A DNA stretch of 64,000 nucleotides from Bacteroidota bacterium (GCA_023399595.1 JAEWOR010000032.1:12347-76346), one strand, 5' to 3'. Counted from the first letter of the stretch, positions 35,903 through 44,728 are shown. Notes: generated by a model from the letters alone, not told the origin. Made by a program: numbers and translations.

Positions 35903-36775
35903 TTAATCCTTGAATAATGAAATCCTAGTGAATGACTCTACAACAAAATTACAGTCTGTATCTGTTTGTGCAGAAAGTTGATATCCTTTATTGGGAGCTG
36001 TGCTTTCAGGGTCGGCAATCGTGTAAAAGTAAAAAGTAAGTACTTTGCCACTTCCGCTAGAACCCGATGGTAAATTTACAATAGAATTAACTTCAAATCC
36101 ACTGTCAGGATTTCTGAAAATTGTTTTTACGGAGCCAGAATTATTAGAACCTGGTGTTACGGTTGCTATCAGTCTCCAAATATGTACCTGCCCATTAATA
36201 AGATTCTCTATCCATCTTTGTGGTGAAGGATATTGAGCGCTAGTGGAGCCTGTGGTAATATAGATGTTGGACGTTTGTCCTGGAAAAGGAACTGTAGTTT
36301 CTGGCCAGCTGGTTGTGGGGCTTGCTGCAAAAACCAAAGGTGTGGTATAGGTAATGAGTTTTTCGGCACCATAACTATTTCCACTTGAGGTTAAAGCTAT
36401 TGTAGGTTTTGAGTTACCAGCTCCACTGTTGATTTTTACAACACCATCATTACCTGCGGCAGAACTGGTTGCAACAAATAATTGTCGCCAAAGAACGCCG
36501 TCCCAAAACTCAAATCTGTCTGCTGTGGTGTTGTAAATAAGAGTTCCTTTAGCTAAACTGGAATTTACTACTCCAGTTGGTGGTACTGTGAGAATGTCGT
36601 TGTCTGCTAAAGTGGTGTTTCTTTCATTATCTGAAAGCCTAGGAATTAGAATTCCTTTGTTGTTTGACGTAATGTCTAAAACTGATGCGCCATTAGGTGT
36701 GGTGGTGTTGATACCAACTTGTGCATTGAGAGAAACTAATCCCATAAAGGATGCTAGAATAAATACTTTTTTCAT
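35903..36775 (-). CDS. Secreted flavobacterial surface protein of unknown function
   Basis: 290 residues. Signal peptide MKKVFILASFMGLVSLNAQ, then VGINTTTPNGASVLDITS, GILIPRLSDNERNT and KGTLIYNTTADRFEFWDGV. This opening is typical of a large family of exported flavobacterial proteins that resemble phage tail-fibre or adhesin shafts. A Gly/Ser/Thr-rich beta region follows. I see no T9SS C-terminal sorting domain. It is the only gene in its unit, with an AT-rich, repeat-bearing upstream region. Confidence 0.75.
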   Translation of the reverse strand: MKKVFILASFMGLVSLNAQVGINTTTPNGASVLDITSNNKGILIPRLSDNERNTTLADNDILTVPPTGVVNSSLAKGTLIYNTTADRFEFWDGVLWRQLFVATSSAAGNDGVVKINSGAGNSKPTIALTSSGNSYGAEKLITYTTPLVFAASPTTSWPETTVPFPGQTSNIYITTGSTSAQYPSPQRWIENLINGQVHIWRLIATVTPGSNNSGSVKTIFRNPDSGFEVNSIVNLPSGSSGSGKVLTFYFYTIADPESTAPNKGYQLSAQTDTDCNFVVESFTRISLFKD

Positions 36776-36830
36776 TTTCTTTAATTTTTGTGTTAGTCAT
36801 AATTTTTGGTTATTAATGATGTTAAATATC

Positions 36831-36981
36831 ATTTAAATATTGTTTGAGAGAACTGTGTTGTTTTGAATCTCATATCAAATTATGTTAAATTTAATTTAAA
36901 ACATGTAAAATGTTATAAAATTTAATCTAATATTATTTTTTTAATGAATATTATTTATTATTTAAATATTGTTATAGAGAA
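36831..36981. repeat. Pair of 22-bp direct repeats in an AT-rich intergenic region
   Basis: ATTTAAATATTGTT plus TGAGAGAA at 36831-36852 recurs as ATTTAAATATTGTT plus ATAGAGAA at 36960-36981 (20 of 22 identical, 129 bp apart). The region 36776-37107 holds no gene and lies upstream of the secreted-protein gene, so the repeats may be regulatory; that is inference. Confidence 0.5.
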
Positions 36982-37107
36982 TTTTGAAATGTGAAATTCT
37001 TAAAGTTTTATACTTATTAAACAAATTACTGTAATAATATTCTTTTATTATTGCTGATAATTTATTTAATTTTCATATAAAAATATTGTAATTGAGATGT
37101 TTAATAA

Positions 37108-38010
37108 TTACTTTTTAACAGAAGTGGGTTTGTAATTAATAATAAAAACTCCAAAAATAATTAATACTGCAGCTAAAATAAACTGAATTGTTATGGGTTC
37201 ATCCAACACCAACCAACCTAGTAAAATAGCAATAATGGTATTGATATAAGAAAGTATAGAAACCTGCACTGGACTAATCTTTGTAAGTGCGTAATGAAAA
37301 CAGAAAAATGTAATTACAGAACCAAAAATAGCCAAATAAACCATTGCAGAAATACTTTTCAAAGACCATTTTTCGAAACTGTAATTTTCTGTGAAAATAA
37401 AAGCAAAAAGAATCTGTACAATTCCCGCTATCATAAATTGATAAAAAAGATTGAGGCTAATATTTCCACTTTTAATATTCATTTTTTTAGTGAAAATAAT
37501 TCCCGATGCCCAACCTATAATGGCAAAAAGCATCAAAACAATTCCGGTGACGTAGTTAGGATTGCTTAAATCTTTCAATCCGTTCCAGAAAATAAAAAGA
37601 ATTCCACAGAAACACAGCAAAATTCCAACTAAAGCTTTTATGCTGAATTTCTGCATTCCTAAAGCTACACTTCCTAAAAATACCAAAATAGGCGTACAGG
37701 AACTAATTAGAGAAGTTAAAGAACTAGAGAGGTGCTCTTCTGCAACAGTAGTTAAACCATTTGCCATGACCAACATTAATAATGCGAAAATAGCTTGATA
37801 TTTAAAATTTTCCCAGCCAATCCATTTTAGTTGATTTTTAGAAAGCAAAATAATCAGCATTATAATTCCTGCTAAAAACTGACGAATTCCTGCTACAAAC
37901 CATCCTGGAATGCTTTCTACTGCTATACGAATACCCAAAAAAGTTGTACCCCAAACAATAGCAACGGTTAAAATGGCAAAAATTAGGCGGTAATCTTTCA
38001 CAAAATTCAA
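37108..38010 (-). CDS. EamA/DMT superfamily transporter
   Basis: 300 residues with ten hydrophobic helices in two EamA repeats. VAIVWGTTFLGIRIAVESIPGW begins the first repeat and IGWASGIIFTKKMNIKSG the second; PVQVSILSYINTIIAILLGW and LDEPITIQFILAAVLIIFGV close it. It is an inner-membrane exporter of metabolites or drugs with no predictable substrate. The tail is basic (NYKPTSVKK), as expected for the cytoplasmic side. Confidence 0.9.
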   Translation of the reverse strand: MNFVKDYRLIFAILTVAIVWGTTFLGIRIAVESIPGWFVAGIRQFLAGIIMLIILLSKNQLKWIGWENFKYQAIFALLMLVMANGLTTVAEEHLSSSLTSLISSCTPILVFLGSVALGMQKFSIKALVGILLCFCGILFIFWNGLKDLSNPNYVTGIVLMLFAIIGWASGIIFTKKMNIKSGNISLNLFYQFMIAGIVQILFAFIFTENYSFEKWSLKSISAMVYLAIFGSVITFFCFHYALTKISPVQVSILSYINTIIAILLGWLVLDEPITIQFILAAVLIIFGVFIINYKPTSVKK

Positions 38011-38115
38011 TTTTGCGGCAAAGGTATTTAAATAGTTTATAGATTTTAGCTTTAGAAAAATGATAGATGTTATGTATGTTTTATTTTTAAAGAGAATTCT
38101 TTCTGTAAAGAAAAA

Positions 38116-38137
38116 AGCAACCTCAAAAAAGGTTGCT
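38116..38137 (-). terminator. Terminator of the small lipoprotein gene
   Basis: AGCAACCT at 38116-38123 pairs with AGGTTGCT at 38130-38137 around an A6 loop. On the minus strand the stem is followed by TTTTTT. It lies 25 nt after the stop. Confidence 0.75.
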
Positions 38138-38161
38138 CTCGTTTTATAATTTGTAGTAATA

Positions 38162-38584
38162 TTATTTAGTGGTTTGTAATTTCGTTGCGGCTTTTACCCA
38201 AGCTTGTCCACCTTCAATCATTACATTATTCCACATTTTTTTCTCTTCTGCTTTAATTTTCGGAGTCCAAGTTGCGGTATCTTTTGCCCAATTTTGATAT
38301 TGGGTGTTAAGTTCTCCTAATTTTTTTTGGTCTTTAGCATCAACTGCTGCCGCAAAATCTACTAACAGTTGCTTATATTCATCTACTTTTTTATTTACCG
38401 TTTCGTCGGAGAATTTTGCTTCTGAAGATTGAGCAGTTTCTGTAGATGTAGAATCTGCAACACTTGGTGTTACAATAGAAGAAGAATCAATAGCATTGGC
38501 ATCTTGCTGAGCTTCTGTAGTTTCTTTTTTAGTACACGATACAACAGCCAAAACAACCGCTACTGATAAAATTAATTTTTTCAT
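38162..38584 (-). CDS. Small envelope lipoprotein
   Basis: 140 residues. SPII signal MKKLILSVAVVLAVVSC, lipidated Cys17, then a Ser/Thr/Ala/Asp-rich linker (residues 20-57) and a helical domain with VDEYKQLLVDFAAAVDAKD and WVKAATKLQ. It resembles uncharacterised Bacteroidota lipoproteins with a small helical bundle. The function is unknown. It is divergent from purE with 186 nt between them. Confidence 0.75.
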   Translation of the reverse strand: MKKLILSVAVVLAVVSCTKKETTEAQQDANAIDSSSIVTPSVADSTSTETAQSSEAKFSDETVNKKVDEYKQLLVDFAAAVDAKDQKKLGELNTQYQNWAKDTATWTPKIKAEEKKMWNNVMIEGGQAWVKAATKLQTTK

Positions 38585-38740
38585 AAAGTTTAATTTGTTA
38601 TTTCGTGAATATAAAAAATAAATCTATTTTTCACAAATGAGTGATTTATAATTTAATGAAAATTAACTTTTGAAATTCTAAAAAACATATCTGTATAAAA
38701 TCCGTTTGTCTTTTAAATTTCGCATTTCGTAAGCTTTCGC

Positions 38741-38748
38741 TATCTTTG
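38741..38748 (+). promoter_or_regulatory. -7 element of purE
   Basis: TATCTTTG matches TAnnTTTG exactly and lies 22 nt before the ATG at 38771. A TTTG at 38705-38708 is too far upstream (32 nt) to be a normal partner. Confidence 0.5.
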
Positions 38749-38770
38749 AACATCTAAAAAAGAAGTAAAA

Positions 38771-39271
38771 ATGGTAGGAATTATTATGGGAAGCCAAAGT
38801 GATTTGCATATTATGGAACAAGCTGCAGATTTCTTGAAAAGTTTAAACATTTCGTATGAATTAACGGTGGTTTCGGCGCACAGAACGCCAGAAAGAATGT
38901 TCGATTATGCAAAAACAGCTCAGGAGCGTGGCTTGAAAGTAATTATTGCAGGAGCAGGAGGAGCGGCTCATCTTCCAGGAATGGTAGCAAGTTGTACAAC
39001 GCTTCCGGTAATTGGAGTTCCTATTTTGTCGAGCAATTCTATTGATGGTTGGGATTCTATTTTGTCTATTCTGCAAATGCCAGGAGGAATTCCTGTTGCA
39101 ACGGTAGCTTTAAATGGAGCTTTGAATGCGGGAATTTTAGCTGCTAAAATTATTGGAAGTTCTAATGATGAGGTTTCCAAAAAAATGCAGCAATATCAAG
39201 ATTCTTTAAAAGAAAAAGTCTTGGGAACAGTGGAAGTTATTAAAGAAAAACATCCTAATCAATTCGATTAA
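38771..39271 (+). CDS. purE: 5-(carboxyamino)imidazole ribonucleotide mutase
   Basis: 166 residues. GIIMGSQSDLHIMEQAADFL, VVSAHRTPERMFDYA and IIAGAGGAAHLPGMVA are the substrate-binding motifs of class I PurE. It rearranges N5-CAIR, the PurK product, to CAIR. The gene is separated from purK by three minus-strand genes, an unusual split of two consecutive steps. Confidence 0.97.
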   Translation: MVGIIMGSQSDLHIMEQAADFLKSLNISYELTVVSAHRTPERMFDYAKTAQERGLKVIIAGAGGAAHLPGMVASCTTLPVIGVPILSSNSIDGWDSILSILQMPGGIPVATVALNGALNAGILAAKIIGSSNDEVSKKMQQYQDSLKEKVLGTVEVIKEKHPNQFD

Positions 39272-39348
39272 GAGTTCATTTTTCCTTTCAAAATTATTAA
39301 AGTAGAGAAAGAAATTTCAATTTCTTCTTTTGAATATACCAACAATAC

Positions 39349-39376
39349 AAGCTTCGAAGAAATTCGGGGCTTTTTT
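39349..39376 (+). terminator. Terminator of purE
   Basis: AAGCTTCGAA at 39349-39358, GAAA loop, TTCGGGGCTT at 39363-39372 (10 bp including two G-T pairs), then TTTT. It abuts the end of the converging araC-type gene. Confidence 0.75.
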
Positions 39377-40298
39377 ATTGCAAGATTAATGTTTTCATTT
39401 GAAAGGATTTGGGCGTTGTTCCTTCAAATTGCTTAAAAACTCTAGTAAAATAATTGGTATCTGTAAAACCCGTTTGGAAGGCCACTTCTTTTATACTTTC
39501 TTGGTTTTGTAGAAGTTCTTTGGCTTTGTTAATTCTTTCTTGTAAAATAAATTCATTCGGGGAAATTCCCAATTCTTGTTTAAACATTTTAAAGAAATTC
39601 GATTTGCTTATGTAAGCCATTTTTGCAATATTCTCTATGGAAAGTTTCTGATGCAAATTTTCTCTAATATAATTCACCACAAAACCAATTCTCGATTTAT
39701 TTTTTAATAAATTTTTCTCCACTAAATTTCTTCCTTGCGTTTGCATTAACCGAATAAGAAGTTCTTTTAGAGCAAAATCTGCCATTACATCTTTATGGGA
39801 ATTATCGTCCATCGCAATTCGCATAATATTGTTGGTTGCAGAAGCTAGAGAAGGCGTGTTGAACAAAAAATACTCGTCTTGTTGAAGTTCCCAAGAATTA
39901 CTTTCATCAACTTTTGGAGCAGAAAAATTGAGATATTGAAGGGCACTTTCTACAAAATCTGGATTAAAACTTAAAGAAACACATTGTGAAGGATTTTCAT
40001 CAGCTTCAGGAAAATCAATCACCATGGTTTCACCTGGAGCAACCAATACGCTTTCACCTGGGAGATATTCAAAATACTCAGTTTTTCCATCCAGCTTCAT
40101 CATTTTTTTTCCTCTAAGCATTGCTGTAAAAGATAGATTTTCAAAATTTAATTTAACATCAAAAGCACTTCTGTGGGTTTCATAAATGCTAAACTCACAA
40201 TCTTTAAGACTATAAGTTGTTTTGTTTTCCACTAAGTTATGGAGTTGATTTTCCACTAACAATGGAGGTTTTTCAAGCGTATATTTGACATTCTTCAT
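39375..40298 (-). CDS. AraC-family transcriptional regulator
   Basis: 307 residues. An N-terminal cupin-like sensing domain (about 1-190) is followed by two AraC helix-turn-helix motifs: LSIENIAKMAYISKSNFFKMFKQELG and SIKEVAFQTGFTDTNYFTRVFKQFEG. The gene faces away from the aldehyde dehydrogenase gene with 192 nt between them, so it probably controls that gene and DUF779. The inducing molecule is unknown. Confidence 0.92.
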   Translation of the reverse strand: MKNVKYTLEKPPLLVENQLHNLVENKTTYSLKDCEFSIYETHRSAFDVKLNFENLSFTAMLRGKKMMKLDGKTEYFEYLPGESVLVAPGETMVIDFPEADENPSQCVSLSFNPDFVESALQYLNFSAPKVDESNSWELQQDEYFLFNTPSLASATNNIMRIAMDDNSHKDVMADFALKELLIRLMQTQGRNLVEKNLLKNKSRIGFVVNYIRENLHQKLSIENIAKMAYISKSNFFKMFKQELGISPNEFILQERINKAKELLQNQESIKEVAFQTGFTDTNYFTRVFKQFEGTTPKSFQMKTLILQ

Positions 40299-40490
40299 TA
40301 CCTCGATTTTTGATTTTGTAAGAATATAAATATAATGAAAAATTTATCAATACTATTTTAATATTTTGTTAATGAAATAATAAAGTTCTGGTTGAAAATA
40401 TGATTTTACTATAAAAAAGTAGGATTGTGCTATTCTGTACATTATTTTCTAAGTAATTTAGAATTATTAAAATTTTAAAACGTATTAAAA

Positions 40491-42020
40491 ATGAGCACAG
40501 TAGCAGAACCCAAAAAAGATAATGCTTTAAAAAGACCTGAGTTTAAAGCTAAATATGACAATTATATCGGCGGAAAATTTACAGCACCCGTTTTAGGGAA
40601 ATATTTCGATGTGGTATCACCAGTTGACGGAAAAGTCTTTACACAAGTAGCACATTCCACCAAAGAAGATTTAGAATTAGCTGTAAATTCAGCATCGGAA
40701 GCATTTAAAACATGGAAAGATACTTCTGTAACGGAACGCAGCATTATTTTGAACAAAATTGCAGATAGAATTGAAGAAAACCTTCAATATATCGCTGCTG
40801 TGGAAACTATAGATAACGGAAAAGCGGTAAGAGAAACTTTAGCAGCCGATATTCCTTTGGCTGTGGATCATTTCAGGTATTTTGCAAGTGTTATACGTGC
40901 AGAAGAAGGTTCTCATAACGAGTTGAATAAAGATACCGTTTCACTTATTGTTCATGAACCTTTAGGAGTAATTGCTCAAATTATCCCTTGGAATTTTCCA
41001 ATATTAATGGCGGTTTGGAAGCTAGCTCCAGCTTTAGCTGCTGGAAATTGTGTGGTTTTAAAACCTGCAGAAAGTACACCAGTTTCTATTATGGTTTTAA
41101 TGGAATTAATAGGCGATTTAATTCCAGCCGGCGTAATTAATGTTGTTAATGGTTTTGGAGCAGAATTGGGAAGAGCTTTAGTAACCAATCCAAAAGTATC
41201 AAAAGCAGCATTTACAGGTTCTACAGCAACGGGAAGATTAGTAATGCAATATGCCACAGAAAATATTATTCCCGTAACTTTAGAGTTGGGAGGAAAATCT
41301 CCAAATGTATTTTTTAGCTCTGTGATGGATCATGATGATGAGTTTTTAGATAAAGCTATTGAAGGAGCGGCGATGTTTGCTTTAAATCAAGGTGAAATTT
41401 GTACTTGTCCGTCCAGATTATTGGTTCAGGAAGATATTTATGATGCATTTATTGAAAGACTAATTGAGCGTGTACAAAATATTAAAGTAGGAAATCCATT
41501 GGATCCAACTGTAATGATGGGTGCTCAAGCTTCACAAATTCAGAAAGATAAAATTTTATCTTACATCCAATTAGGAAAAGAAGAAGGAGCGGAAGTGCTT
41601 ACTGGAGGTGATGTAAATGATATTAATGATGATTTAAACGGTGGGTATTACATTCAACCAACCATGTTTAAAGGAAATAATAAAATGAGAATTTTCCAAG
41701 AAGAAATTTTCGGACCTGTTTTAGCGGTAACCACCTTTAAAGATGAAGCCGAAGCGATAGAAATTGCTAATGATACCATTTACGGATTAGGAGCTGGAGT
41801 TTGGACGCGAGATGCTCATCAATTATACAATGTTCCAAGAGCAATTCAGGCGGGAAGAGTTTGGGTAAATCAATATCATTCTTATCCTGCAGGAGCGCCT
41901 TTCGGTGGATATAAACAATCGGGTATCGGTCGCGAAAATCACAAAATGATGTTAGATCATTATCGTCAAACTAAAAATATGTTGATTTCTTACAATAAAA
42001 ATAAGTTAGGGTTCTTCTAA
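40491..42020 (+). CDS. NAD(P)-dependent aldehyde dehydrogenase
   Basis: 509 residues. IIPWNFPILMAVWKLAPALA (cofactor strand), GSTATGRLV, the general base in VTLELGGKSPN and the nucleophile Cys in NQGEICTCPSR are all present, followed by FGPVLAVTTF. It resembles acetaldehyde/chloroacetaldehyde-type dehydrogenases such as ExaC/AldA. It oxidises an aldehyde to the acid in the cytosol. The divergent AraC regulator and the downstream DUF779 gene form a trio seen in many bacteria. Confidence 0.93.
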   Translation: MSTVAEPKKDNALKRPEFKAKYDNYIGGKFTAPVLGKYFDVVSPVDGKVFTQVAHSTKEDLELAVNSASEAFKTWKDTSVTERSIILNKIADRIEENLQYIAAVETIDNGKAVRETLAADIPLAVDHFRYFASVIRAEEGSHNELNKDTVSLIVHEPLGVIAQIIPWNFPILMAVWKLAPALAAGNCVVLKPAESTPVSIMVLMELIGDLIPAGVINVVNGFGAELGRALVTNPKVSKAAFTGSTATGRLVMQYATENIIPVTLELGGKSPNVFFSSVMDHDDEFLDKAIEGAAMFALNQGEICTCPSRLLVQEDIYDAFIERLIERVQNIKVGNPLDPTVMMGAQASQIQKDKILSYIQLGKEEGAEVLTGGDVNDINDDLNGGYYIQPTMFKGNNKMRIFQEEIFGPVLAVTTFKDEAEAIEIANDTIYGLGAGVWTRDAHQLYNVPRAIQAGRVWVNQYHSYPAGAPFGGYKQSGIGRENHKMMLDHYRQTKNMLISYNKNKLGFF

Positions 42021-42051
42021 GATTTTAGTCATTTTTCATATTCTAAATCTC

Positions 42052-42079
42052 ATAGGTTTTTAAAACCTATTAGGTTTTT
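42052..42079 (+). terminator. Hairpin after the aldehyde dehydrogenase gene
   Basis: ATAGGTTTT at 42052-42060 and AAAACCTAT at 42062-42070 are a perfect inverted repeat around one base, followed by TAGGTTTTTG. The T tract is interrupted, so termination strength is uncertain. Confidence 0.55.
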
Positions 42080-42184
42080 GAAAAACAAAAAAATAACAAT
42101 ACCGCTTCCCTCAATCAATTTTCATAGTTTATAATTTTTTTGGGTAAGCAACTAGTTTGTATTGTTAATAGGATTGGTGTAGAG

Positions 42185-42216
42185 GAAAACCCGGCAGCGA
42201 CGTCGGGTTTTCTTTA
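42185..42216 (+). terminator. GC-rich hairpin terminator upstream of the DUF779 gene
   Basis: GAAAACCCG at 42185-42193 and CGGGTTTTC at 42204-42212 form a strong stem closed by further pairs, then TTTATC. It lies only 37 nt before the DUF779 start, so either it ends a short transcript made from 42071-42184 or it attenuates read-through from the dehydrogenase gene. Confidence 0.75.
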
Positions 42217-42249
42217 TCTTTAAGAGTTAACTTTAAATAAAAAAATAAA

Positions 42250-42624
42250 ATGCTTTCACGATTAGATGTTACAGAAAAAGCCATGGAAGTTATTGAAACT
42301 TTGGAGCAGCAGCACGGTCCTTTGATGTTTTATCAAGCCGGCGGATGTTGCGAGGGAACCCAACCGCAGTGCTTCGAAAAAGGTGGTTTTTTCCCAAGAA
42401 TGAATGATGTTTTAATAGGTCATGTAAAAGATTATGAATTTTGGGTGGATAGAGATTTGTTCGAGTATTGGAAATATTCACATTTTACGTTGGATGTTTT
42501 GGACGGTTTTGGTCCTGGTGGTTTTTCTTTGGAGAGCCCGTTAGGAAAGACTTTCAAAGTCCATTACCGGCTTTTTACGTCAGAAGAGTTGGAAGATTTA
42601 GAACCTGTAAAAAGAAATGATTAG
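42250..42624 (+). CDS. DUF779 family protein
   Basis: 124 residues. LMFYQAGGCCEGTQPQCFEKGG contains the paired Cys-Cys and a further Cys of the family, and FTLDVLDGFGPGGFSLESPLG is also characteristic. DUF779 proteins are small cytosolic proteins commonly encoded beside acetaldehyde-type dehydrogenases, as here. The role is unknown; the conserved cysteines hint at metal binding or redox handling (inference). Confidence 0.92.
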   Translation: MLSRLDVTEKAMEVIETLEQQHGPLMFYQAGGCCEGTQPQCFEKGGFFPRMNDVLIGHVKDYEFWVDRDLFEYWKYSHFTLDVLDGFGPGGFSLESPLGKTFKVHYRLFTSEELEDLEPVKRND

Positions 42625-42677
42625 GGTTTAGAACAAGCTTTTAAATGAAATCTAAAACAATAATATCTTAAAAAATA

Positions 42678-42709
42678 TTTGATAGAAAATTGATCATCAG
42701 TTACCTTTG
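42678..42709 (+). promoter_or_regulatory. Promoter of the ClC channel gene
   Basis: TTTG at 42678-42681, a 20-nt spacer and TACCTTTG at 42702-42709 match the Bacteroidota pattern. It overlaps a possible upstream TTG start (42707), which makes the ATG at 42731 the credible start. Confidence 0.7.
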
Positions 42710-42730
42710 TTGAAATTTGCAATTTCAGAT

Positions 42731-43984
42731 ATGGACAGACTCAAAATTCAAAGACATTATTATTTTAAATTAATTGTTTCTGCAATAATAGTTGCGTTGG
42801 TGGCTTCGGCAATGTCTTGGTTATTAAAGTATATCACGATTTATTTTCAAGAATATTTATATGATTTTGCAAAAGAAAAATCTTTTCTGTTCATTATTTT
42901 TCCAACAATAGGGATTACAGCCATTTATTTTTTAAGGAAATATCTTTTCAAAAACCGAAAGAATAAAGGCATCACGGAGATTTATAAAACAGTGGATCAA
43001 AGAAAAGATCATTTACCCGCTTTTAAAATTCCGTCCCATTTTTTAAATGGTTTCCTTACGGTAATTTTTGGAGGTTCCACAGGAATTGAAGTTTCTACAG
43101 TAGTTGCAAGTGCTACGGTGGGAAATGTAGCTTACGAAAAGCGTTTTTCTGCTAATGTTTATAAATTGGAATTAATTTGTGCAGGCGTGGCAGCGGGCGT
43201 TTCTGTTTTATTCGGAAGTCCAATTGTAGGATTTTTATTCGCTGTTGAAGTAATAGCCAGGAAACTTACCAAAACTTTATTTTTAAGTTGTTTTGCGGCG
43301 AGTTTTGTGGCTTGGGTTTTCTTGTATTTCACGAAAAGTGAAACAGTATTTTCGGCATCTATCACAGATTGGAGTTGGTCAGCACTTCCTTTTTTTGTTA
43401 TTCTAAGTTTATTGGGAGGTGTTTTATCGGTTTACTTCACGTTTTTAGTAACAAGGATTAAGGATTTGTTTGCGGGAATTCACAATAACTTTTTGAGGGT
43501 GAATTTAGGAGCTCTCGTTGTGGGTTCGCTTATTTTTGTGTTTCCTTTTTTATATGGCGATAGCTATCATTCCCTGAATGAACTTTTGCAACATCCACAT
43601 GAATTTTCTTTATTATTTTTGGTGTTATTAATGTTTTTAAAACCTATTGCTTCGGCTTTAACCCTTGGTGCAGGAGGCGATGGTGGTGTTTTTGCCCCTA
43701 GTATTGTGGTGGGAGCATTTTTAGGTTTTGGATTTGCATTTTTTTGCAACCATTATTTCGGAACGTCTTTAATTTACCTTAATTTTATGTTGGTAGGTGC
43801 AGCAGCTACTTTATCGGCTTCTATTTATGCACCTTTCACGGCTTTGTTTTTAGTCTGTAATTTAGCTCCGAACGGATATGCATTGTTTTTTCCTATTTTG
43901 GTGGGAAGTTTTATTGCTAAACATTTTGCTCAACAACTTCTTCCATACAATGTTTACACCTACAATTTAGAAACTAATAAATAA
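42731..43984 (+). CDS. ClC-type chloride channel/antiporter
   Basis: 417 residues from the ATG at 42731, with about ten to twelve membrane helices. IFGGSTGIEVSTVVASATVG corresponds to the GxGxP and gating-glutamate region, YKLELICAGVAAGVSVLFGSPIVGFLFAVEV to the second selectivity segment, and GAGGDGGVFAPSIVVGAFLGF to the third. There is no CBS domain. Starting at the in-frame TTG 42707 would place translation inside the promoter. The last 60 bases and its terminator are repeated at 63.5 kb. Confidence 0.9.
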   Translation: MDRLKIQRHYYFKLIVSAIIVALVASAMSWLLKYITIYFQEYLYDFAKEKSFLFIIFPTIGITAIYFLRKYLFKNRKNKGITEIYKTVDQRKDHLPAFKIPSHFLNGFLTVIFGGSTGIEVSTVVASATVGNVAYEKRFSANVYKLELICAGVAAGVSVLFGSPIVGFLFAVEVIARKLTKTLFLSCFAASFVAWVFLYFTKSETVFSASITDWSWSALPFFVILSLLGGVLSVYFTFLVTRIKDLFAGIHNNFLRVNLGALVVGSLIFVFPFLYGDSYHSLNELLQHPHEFSLLFLVLLMFLKPIASALTLGAGGDGGVFAPSIVVGAFLGFGFAFFCNHYFGTSLIYLNFMLVGAAATLSASIYAPFTALFLVCNLAPNGYALFFPILVGSFIAKHFAQQLLPYNVYTYNLETNK

Positions 43985-44015
43985 CAAAAATTCAGCTCCT
44001 GCGAGTTGAATTTTT
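43924..44015 (+). repeat. Left copy of a 92-bp direct repeat (end of the ClC gene plus terminator)
   Basis: Covers the last 20 codons of the ClC gene and its hairpin terminator (AAAAATTCAGCTC with GAGTTGAATTTTT, one G-T pair). The same 92 bases recur at 63537-63628 with three differences. Together they look like the attL/attR-style ends of an inserted segment. Confidence 0.85.
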
Positions 44016-44033
44016 ATGAAGATGAATTTAATT

Positions 44034-44515
44034 TTAGAAACCCCAAGCCACTCCAAAATTCAACATTTTATCGTTATTAAAATGACTGTCTTTAAAGAAA
44101 TTGCTAAAATCTTTTTTTGCATAAACACTAAACTGTCCGTATCCTAGAGTAATTTGAGCACCCTACACCAACGGATTTATATCAAAATTTTCTCTGTTTC
44201 TAAATTTAATATCGTCGTTTTTATAATATTATTGCTACATAATTTACCTCCTCCATACACATTGGCACTAACTTTAAAAGCATCATAATAGGGTCCGTAT
44301 TATATATCTCTCGCTGTTTTTAGCTTAGAAAAATTATAATGAAAACCAATAGGAATCATTATATAGCCCTTTTTCAATTTACTTTTCTCTAAATTCACGT
44401 TAGATTGCGCGATAAAGATGCTGGCGTTTTCGTCTTTTGCAAAATATTTATCGTTTTCCAATCTTAAGGTATACCAAGAGATATCTGTTAGGAAGCTATC
44501 ACAAAATAAAAACGA
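44034..44515 (-). pseudogene. Outer-membrane beta-barrel (porin-family) protein, degraded
   Basis: Read on the minus strand, pieces in changing frames give DISWYTLRLENDKYFA, GYIMIPIGFHYNFSKLKTAR, YGPYYDAFKVSANVYGGGK, AQITLGYGQFSVYAKKDF and a final LNFGVAWGF followed by stop. The last is a classical barrel C-terminus with terminal Phe. A TAA at 44300-44302, a frameshift near 44230 and a TAG at 44163-44165 break it, and the N-terminal part with its signal peptide is gone. It abuts an IS1595-type remnant on its 5' side. Confidence 0.78.
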
Positions 44516-44650
44516 AAATATCTTTAATTGTATTTAAATGAATTGGTCTATAAATTAAATCAAAGATATTGTGGAGATAGAATTTTTGAAAGGCTCCTCA
44601 TGGCGAACATTACAGCTATGGAACTAAAAATGGATAATCAGATTAGTTTT
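44516..44650 (+). pseudogene. IS1595-type transposase, C-terminal remnant
   Basis: The plus strand reads L-stop-LYLNELVYKLNQRYCGD then RIFERLLMANITAME, with a TAA where glutamine is expected. It closely parallels the C-terminal end of the transposase at 63892-64000 (LQLYLNEFVYKLNRRYFGD, RLFERLIVANIT), and even the following bases GGATAATCAGA are shared. Only about 40 codons survive. Confidence 0.75.
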
Positions 44651-44728
44651 TGGTATTTTTTTTTACGAAATATTTTTTAGTATAAAAATTAATAAGTTGA
44701 TAGTAATGCATGTGCTTATAATTAACCT

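Noticed and set aside
42707..42730. An upstream TTG start that would lengthen the ClC protein by eight residues
   Set aside because: It lies inside the -7 promoter element TACCTTTG, so it would hardly be transcribed. The ATG at 42731 gives a normal basic N-terminus.
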